Assembly: GCA_023411445.1 (NCBI GenBank)
Contig: JAEYOT010000349.1
Coordinates: 1 to 5,918 of the forward strand
Length of the DNA: 5,918 nt
Origin: Pseudomonadota bacterium
GTDB lineage: Bacteria > Myxococcota_A > Polyangia > Polyangiales > Polyangiaceae
Reading direction: 5' to 3'
Part shown: piece by piece, positions 1 to 3,163 of the stretch
Layout: the number at the start of each line of letters is the position of its first letter
How positions within the stretch are numbered: position 1 is the first letter of the stretch
Position numbers and translations under genes: made by a program
The notes under the pieces: generated by a model
What the model was told of the DNA's origin: nothing
The model's database searches: none
What the model saw: the letters and a program-made list of their open reading frames with translations, nothing else

Positions 1-1
1 G

Positions 2-520
2 GCCTACGTCGCCATCACGCGCGCGCGCCGACGCCTCTTGATCACGTACGCCGGCAGCCGCACGCTGTTCGGGCAAACGCGGTACCTGGAGCGCAGCCAG
101 TTCCTCGGCGATCTACCCAAGGACGCGATCAAGCTCGAGGGCAACGCCAAGCCCACGCGCTCCGGCTACGGCGGCCAGCCGGGCTCACGCTACGGCAGCG
201 GCTACGTTGGCGGTTACTCCGGAGGCGGCTACCGCAGCCGCTACGGCGACGAGGCGCCGGGCCAGCGCTACACCGGCAGCGGCAACCGTCCGAAGGGCCC
301 GCCGCTCGCTCCAGGCTCACGTGTCGTGGAGCGCGACGAGTACAGCCAAGAGTCGCGCGGCGACGGGCAGCTGGTGCGCCCCGGTAGCCACGTGCGCCAC
401 GTGCGCTTCGGCGAAGGCGTGGTGCAGTCCGTTGAGGGCGGCATGAAGCCTAGCGTCGTCGCTAACTTTCCGGGCTTCGGTGAGAAGCGCGTCTTGCTCG
501 AGTACTTGGAGCCAGCATGA
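2..520 (+). CDS. uvrD/pcrA: UvrD/PcrA-type superfamily 1 DNA helicase, C-terminal fragment (5' end outside window)
   Basis: This is the last 172 residues of an ATP-dependent 3'-5' DNA helicase of the UvrD/PcrA/Rep family, which works in DNA repair and in clearing proteins from DNA. The frame is open from base 2. The first residues, AYVAITRARRRLLITYA, are helicase motif VI (VAxTRAR, containing the arginine finger), encoded at about 8-37. The end of domain 2A follows (SQFLGDLP). Bases 164-304 encode a Gly/Tyr/Arg/Ser-rich disordered linker. The last ~45 residues (about 380-517) match the PcrA C-terminal Tudor-like domain: GSHVRHVRFGEGVV, then VVANFPGFGEKRVLLEYLEP. In PcrA of other bacteria this domain contacts RNA polymerase. 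The TGA at 518-520 overlaps the next gene's ATG. An internal TTG at 38 is not a real start, because motif VI lies upstream of it in frame. Family call is firm; UvrD versus PcrA cannot be settled from this fragment. Confidence 0.95.
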   Translation, partial: AYVAITRARRRLLITYAGSRTLFGQTRYLERSQFLGDLPKDAIKLEGNAKPTRSGYGGQPGSRYGSGYVGGYSGGGYRSRYGDEAPGQRYTGSGNRPKGPPLAPGSRVVERDEYSQESRGDGQLVRPGSHVRHVRFGEGVVQSVEGGMKPSVVANFPGFGEKRVLLEYLEPA

Positions 521-825
521 ACAAGCGATTGGCCTTTCTGGAACAGCACTGCGCCGCCGGTAATGCGGACTCCTTCGCCTTCTACGGGCTTGCCATGGAG
601 TACAGGAAAGAGGGCCGCGTCGACGACGCCATCGCCACCTTCAACAAGCTGAAGGACAAGGATCCGGACTACGTGCCGATGTACCTCATGGCAGGCCAGA
701 CGCTGATCGACGCCAGCCGCACGGACGAAGCCCGCCATTGGCTCGAAGCGGGCATCACCGTCGCCGAGCGCAAGCGCGACTCGCACGCGCTCGGCGAGCT
801 GCAGTCGGCGCTCGCCTCGCTTTGA
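517..825 (+). CDS. Small TPR-repeat protein
   Basis: A 102-residue protein made almost entirely of two tetratricopeptide repeats, at about residues 18-51 (FAFYGLAMEYRKEGRVDDAI, then FNKL..DPDY) and 52-85 (VPMYLMAGQTLIDASRTDEA). The G-x-x-A, G-R-x-D-D-A and D-P-D-Y positions fit the TPR consensus. It has no signal peptide or membrane segment, so it is probably a cytoplasmic adaptor that binds a protein partner. The ATG at 517 overlaps the helicase stop (ATGA), and GGAG at 508-511 lies 5 nt upstream as a ribosome-binding site. It is therefore probably co-transcribed and translationally coupled with the helicase gene. The actual partner is not shown by the sequence; the helicase is only a candidate because of the tight linkage. 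Confidence 0.9.
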   Translation: MNKRLAFLEQHCAAGNADSFAFYGLAMEYRKEGRVDDAIATFNKLKDKDPDYVPMYLMAGQTLIDASRTDEARHWLEAGITVAERKRDSHALGELQSALASL

Positions 826-909
826 GGGCGCGCCGTACTAGGCGCTGGCGCGGCGGCAGGCACTGAGACGGATCGCTCGCCCAGCACGGTTCAAGATTGA
901 GCTGCGATT

Positions 910-927
910 GTCCCGACGATTCGGGAC
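910..927. repeat. Perfect inverted repeat / stem-loop
   Basis: GTCCCGA (910-916) and TCGGGAC (921-927) form a perfect 7-bp stem with the 4-nt loop CGAT. It lies 85 bp after the TPR gene's stop. No T-tract follows (next bases are GTCCGC), so it is not a classic intrinsic terminator. It could be a transcript 3'-end stabilising hairpin, part of a Rho-dependent stop, or a dimer-binding DNA site. The structure is seen directly; its function is not known. Confidence 0.5.
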
Positions 928-952
928 GTCCGCGCTGCGCGCGGTAGTGGAT

Positions 953-987
953 GCGAACGCGAGCGTGCAGCGCTCAACGCGAACGCG
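953..987. repeat. Direct repeat pair GCGAACGCG, 26-bp period, flanking a small inverted repeat
   Basis: GCGAACGCG occurs at 953-961 and again at 979-987. Between them lies an inverted repeat, GAGCG (961-965) and CGCTC (971-975), with a 5-nt spacer. In such GC-rich DNA, short repeats of these letters are expected by chance fairly often, so this is recorded as a pattern and not as a demonstrated site. Confidence 0.25.
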
Positions 988-1111
988 GGGTGCGGGAGAG
1001 CTCGCGGCTCCGTAGCGCGACGTCGTGCACGGCCAGATCGATCGCTTCTGCGAGGTGGAGTGAACGACGGATTCGGTATCAGCTGGGAGAAGCCAGCGCC
1101 GCAAAGCGCTA

Positions 1112-1130
1112 CGCGGCCGTGTGAGCCGCG
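1112..1130. repeat. Inverted repeat CGCGGC/GCCGCG
   Basis: CGCGGC (1112-1117) and GCCGCG (1125-1130) give a 6-bp perfect stem with a 7-nt loop (CGTGTGA). A weaker 5-bp stem, AGCGC/GCGCT (1095-1110), stands immediately upstream, so the two could form tandem hairpins in an RNA. There is no T-tract. The high GC makes chance stems common, so functional confidence is low. Confidence 0.3.
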
Positions 1131-1194
1131 AACGCTCTTCGTGGGAGCCCCGCGCGCGAAAGGCCCGCATTTGCGGCCAGAAAAGCGGCTCTGG

Positions 1195-1206
1195 TCGTCA
1201 TGACGA
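1195..1206. promoter_or_regulatory. 12-bp perfect palindrome TCGTCATGACGA (candidate operator)
   Basis: TCGTCA/TGACGA is a gap-free, perfectly self-complementary 12-mer located 179 bp upstream of the lipoprotein start, at the edge where the DNA changes from GC-rich to AT-richer. The right half continues as a short direct repeat (ATGACG at 1200-1205 and 1206-1211). This symmetry suits a homodimeric regulator. No known consensus is recognised, and the role is inferred from symmetry and position only. Confidence 0.35.
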
Positions 1207-1236
1207 TGACGCGCTCACTTCGAGTTTTGACTCACC

Positions 1237-1253
1237 TGGGGAGAAATTCCCCA
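1237..1253. promoter_or_regulatory. Inverted repeat TGGGGA-N5-TCCCCA (candidate operator)
   Basis: TGGGGA (1237-1242) and TCCCCA (1248-1253) are perfect 6-bp arms around the 5-bp spacer GAAAT, lying in AT-richer DNA about 130 bp upstream of the lipoprotein start. Its right arm is part of a direct repeat (1247-1261 and 1271-1285). The arm length and odd spacer fit a dimeric DNA-binding protein such as an activator acting on the downstream promoter. As RNA it would make a 6-bp hairpin, but without a T-tract. Function is inferred. Confidence 0.4.
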
Positions 1254-1285
1254 CATTGCCAATTGAGGCGTTTCCCACATTGTCA
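1247..1285. repeat. Direct repeat pair TTYCCCACATTGYCA, 24-bp period
   Basis: TTCCCCACATTGCCA (1247-1261) recurs as TTTCCCACATTGTCA (1271-1285), with 13 of 15 identical positions and a 9-bp identical core CCCACATTG (1250-1258, 1274-1282). The 24-bp start-to-start distance is a little over two helical turns, so bound proteins would sit on roughly similar faces. The copies end about 30 bp upstream of the proposed -35 element, where activator sites are commonly found. The repeat is seen directly; its use as a binding site is inferred. Confidence 0.45.
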
Positions 1286-1312
1286 GTCTTGCTGAGCGGT
1301 AGTGGGATGGGC

Positions 1313-1340
1313 TTGTCGAATCGGAGTGCTAGCTTAGAAA
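1313..1340 (+). promoter_or_regulatory. Possible sigma-70-type promoter for the lipoprotein/FadL-like operon
   Basis: TTGTCG (1313-1318) and TAGAAA (1335-1340) are separated by 16 bp, each matching 4 of 6 bases of TTGACA and TATAAT. An alternative -10, AATAAT at 1339-1344, gives a longer, poorer spacing. The location in the AT-rich patch directly before the ribosome-binding site is sensible. No sigma-54 (-24/-12) element with correct GG-N10-GC spacing was found. The match is weak and myxobacterial promoters vary, so this is tentative. Confidence 0.25.
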
Positions 1341-1345
1341 TAATC

Positions 1346-1382
1346 GGCGGCAAAAAAACTCCGCCAGGTTTCGAGGAGACCT
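1346..1382 (+). promoter_or_regulatory. Two adjacent hairpins in the operon leader; the second overlaps the ribosome-binding site
   Basis: GGCGG (1346-1350) pairs with CCGCC (1361-1365) around an A-rich 10-nt loop containing seven consecutive A. Directly abutting it, AGGTTT (1366-1371) can pair with AGACCT (1377-1382), with one G-U pair, around the loop CGAGG. The ribosome-binding site GAGGAG (1373-1378) lies in the loop and first stem bases of this second hairpin, 6 nt before ATG 1385. This could modulate initiation, but each stem is short. Confidence 0.3.
1373..1378 (+). promoter_or_regulatory. Ribosome-binding site GAGGAG for the lipoprotein gene
   Basis: GAGGAG ends 6 nt before ATG 1385. 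This good Shine-Dalgarno spacing decides the start over the in-frame upstream codons back to 1121, in agreement with the signal peptide that begins at 1385. Confidence 0.8.
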
Positions 1383-1384
1383 CC

Positions 1385-1876
1385 ATGAAGCGAATCATTT
1401 CCGCGTTGGTGCTGGTGACGTTGAGTCTCGCAGGCTGCGGGGACGACGAGGACGGGGGCGGTGGCAACAACACCGGCGGCAAGGGTGGCTCCGGTCAGCA
1501 GGGCGAAGCGGGCGACGGCTCGGCTCCGGTGGCAGGCGCTCCCAGCGGCAACGTGGACTGTGATCCCGAGGCCGCCACTACCTGTCAGAACGATACGGAT
1601 TGCCAGTTCGTGATCGATGGCACGGCGCGCATCACCGCCGGTCAGTGCGGCCAAGGCTGTCTCGGGAAGGACGAGTCCTGCGCGGTGGACTGCATCACCG
1701 GCGAGATCGACATCACCCCGGACTGCGCTAGTTGCTACGCCGAGACCGTGCAGTGCTCGATCGAGAACTGCTTGACGGAGTGCATCAGCGACACGGAATC
1801 CGACAAGTGTAAGGCTTGTCAGGTCCAGAAGGGCTGTCGCGACGCCTTCAACACTTGCAGCGGTCTACCCGAGTGA
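1385..1876 (+). CDS. Cys-rich secreted lipoprotein with Gly/Asn/Ser tether
   Basis: A 163-residue lipoprotein of unknown function. Residues 1-17 are a type II signal peptide (MKRIISALVLVTLSLAG) ending in the lipobox L-A-G-C, with Cys18 as the lipidation site. Residues 19-55 form an acidic then Gly/Ser/Asn-rich flexible tether. Residues 56-163 are a compact domain with 16 cysteines, an even number suggesting up to eight disulfides. Its second half runs C-x2-C-x6-C-x4-C-x3-C-x8-C-x2-C-x5-C-x6-C (residues 114-158) and ends in CSGLPE. Tethered Cys-rich lipoproteins of this style are common in Polyangia-type myxobacteria, from general knowledge. No catalytic motif is visible, and a binding or structural role at the envelope is plausible. 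Position +2 after Cys18 is Gly, not Asp, so by the E. coli rule nothing retains it in the inner membrane. Its TGA overlaps the next gene's GTG start. Start chosen from lipobox plus ribosome-binding site. Confidence 0.9.
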   Translation: MKRIISALVLVTLSLAGCGDDEDGGGGNNTGGKGGSGQQGEAGDGSAPVAGAPSGNVDCDPEAATTCQNDTDCQFVIDGTARITAGQCGQGCLGKDESCAVDCITGEIDITPDCASCYAETVQCSIENCLTECISDTESDKCKACQVQKGCRDAFNTCSGLPE

Positions 1877-3138
1877 AAGCCAAAGCTTTTCGGGCGCTGG
1901 GGCTCGCGCCGCTCGCCTGCGCGGTTTGGCTCGTTTCGGGCCACGCGGGCGCCGCGGGCTTCGACACCCCCATCCTGTACTCGGCACGTCACCAGGCGCT
2001 GGGCGGCACCGCGATCGGCTCGGTGAACGACCCGTCAGCGGCGTTCCACAACCCGGCCGGCCTGCAAGGCATTCGGGGCCTGTCCTTCATGGGGGACTTC
2101 AGCTTGATCATGGGCAAGGTCAAGTCGTCTCCTACGGACGCCCCCAGCGCGCAGAACGTCGAGAGCGACACGGTGCTGGCGCCGTTTTTCCTGCTCGGCG
2201 CGGGCTACCGCGTGCACGAGTGGGTCTCGGTAGGTCTCGCCGGCTTTCCGGTCGCGTCCGGCGGCGCCGAGTATCAGTACCGCCTCGGCCCGTTCGAAAC
2301 CAAGGACGCGACCGAGATCATCTTCTTCGAAGCCACACCGCTGGTCAGCCTCAACGTGCCCAAAGATCGCTGGTTGCCCGGCAAGCTCGCCATCGGCGCC
2401 GGCTACCGCATGAGCTTGGTCACGCTGGATCGTCAGCAGGGCGATCCGAAGGATCCGCAGCTTTTGAACTTGCAGCTCAGCGGCTTCAACTGGAAGGGCT
2501 TCCGGGTTGGCGTGCAGTACCAGCCGATCGAGGAGCTGAAGCTGGGCGCGGTGTTCCGCAACAAGATCGTGGTGAAGACGACGACGGAAGAAGGCACCGT
2601 CGCCGCCATGACCGCGACCGATGGGGAGCTACCGTTCACGCTGCCGGCCAAGCTGGGCTTCGGTGCGCGGGTGGACATCGGCCGCATCGGCGTGGGCGCG
2701 GACGTGGAGTGGGCATTCCAGAGCCAGAACACGCGCCAGATTTTGTCCGGCACCAACCAGGCGGGCGAGAAGCTCGAGGTCACCAACGTGTACGATTGGC
2801 AGAACGGCGTGACCGGCCGCTTCGGCGTGGAGTACCGCCTGCTCCCGCAGCAGAGCCTGCCGCTGAGGGTCGGCTACATCATCGACAGCACGGTGAGCAA
2901 CAAGGCTTACCCCAGCGCCTTCGGGACGCCGCCCTCGCCGACCCACACGCTGACGGCAGGCCTAGGCTGGGTGCAGGAAACCTGGCAGGTCAACCTCGCT
3001 GCGACGCGCCGCTTCGGCAGCACCACGATCGCCGAGAGCGACATTGGTGAAGGCTGTGACCTGTGCAGCTCCGCTGGCGATTACGCCATGACCATGACCG
3101 GCATGTACGTGGACGTATCGGTAGACCTGCCGCTGTGA
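1873..3138 (+). CDS. FadL/OmpP1/TodX-family outer-membrane beta-barrel transporter
   Basis: A 421-residue outer-membrane protein related to FadL, the family that passes long-chain fatty acids, aromatics and other hydrophobic molecules across the outer membrane. Residues 1-28 are a type I signal peptide (MKAKAFRALG, hydrophobic core, then GHAGAA before GFD). The mature N-terminus carries the family hatch signature: ARHQALGGTAIGSVNDPSAA, then FHNPAGL with NPAGL at 60-64 (compare NPA in FadL). The rest alternates amphipathic strands and Gly/Asp/Asn turns, as in a barrel. Only two cysteines occur in the mature protein, C395 and C398, as CDLC in the last predicted loop. The final strand ends YVDVSVDLPL, without the usual terminal Phe/Trp. 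GTG at 1873 is chosen because the signal peptide begins there; the upstream TTG at 1816 would add 19 unlike residues. There is no clear Shine-Dalgarno, so the GTGA overlap with the lipoprotein gene suggests translational coupling. Substrate unknown. Confidence 0.88.
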   Translation: MKAKAFRALGLAPLACAVWLVSGHAGAAGFDTPILYSARHQALGGTAIGSVNDPSAAFHNPAGLQGIRGLSFMGDFSLIMGKVKSSPTDAPSAQNVESDTVLAPFFLLGAGYRVHEWVSVGLAGFPVASGGAEYQYRLGPFETKDATEIIFFEATPLVSLNVPKDRWLPGKLAIGAGYRMSLVTLDRQQGDPKDPQLLNLQLSGFNWKGFRVGVQYQPIEELKLGAVFRNKIVVKTTTEEGTVAAMTATDGELPFTLPAKLGFGARVDIGRIGVGADVEWAFQSQNTRQILSGTNQAGEKLEVTNVYDWQNGVTGRFGVEYRLLPQQSLPLRVGYIIDSTVSNKAYPSAFGTPPSPTHTLTAGLGWVQETWQVNLAATRRFGSTTIAESDIGEGCDLCSSAGDYAMTMTGMYVDVSVDLPL

Positions 3139-3163
3139 GGCCCTCAGCCACCCGAGCTCCCCT

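Larger units (their letters stand above)
826..1384. other. 559-bp intergenic region with clustered inverted repeats; no supported gene
   Basis: No reading frame here has a recognisable domain, a plausible start and coding-like codon bias. The left two thirds (826-1200) are GC-rich and contain several short stem-loops (910-927, 961-975, 1095-1110, 1112-1130) and a 26-bp-spaced direct repeat. The right third (about 1211-1384) is clearly less GC-rich: by count 23 of 50 bases in 1241-1290 are G or C. It looks like the control region of the lipoprotein/barrel operon. The frame of the downstream lipoprotein stays open back to 1121, but its lipobox places the true start at 1385. A small RNA or a decayed gene in 826-1200 cannot be excluded. 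Confidence 0.6.

Noticed and set aside
838..1170. 110-codon minus-strand open frame in the intergenic gap
   Set aside because: No recognisable domain, Arg/Ser/Ala-rich composition typical of antisense GC-rich frames, and no convincing ribosome-binding site; treated as non-coding.
1163..1176. Possible sigma-54 promoter (GGCCCGCATTTGC)
   Set aside because: GG to GC distance is one base short of the -24/-12 spacing and the TGGCAC match is poor.
1121..1384. In-frame upstream extension of the lipoprotein
   Set aside because: It would bury the signal peptide and lipobox inside the protein and ignores the well-placed GAGGAG; the extension spans the AT-rich promoter-like DNA and its direct repeats.
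1816..1872. TTG start 19 codons upstream for the barrel protein
   Set aside because: The extra residues overlap the lipoprotein's Cys-rich coding end and would precede the normal signal peptide; GTG 1873 fits better.
1912..1920. Possible lipobox (P-L-A-C16) in the barrel signal peptide
   Set aside because: Pro at -3 does not fit a lipobox, and a better signal peptidase I site (Ala-rich, before GFD) follows.
1926..3050. Long alternative-frame ORF (374 codons) inside the barrel gene
   Set aside because: Arg/Gly/Pro-rich shadow frame of a clearly coding FadL-like gene; no motif.
3136..3146. TGAGGCCCTCA near-palindrome at the barrel stop codon as a terminator
   Set aside because: Only one base would be left for the loop, and no T-tract follows on either strand.
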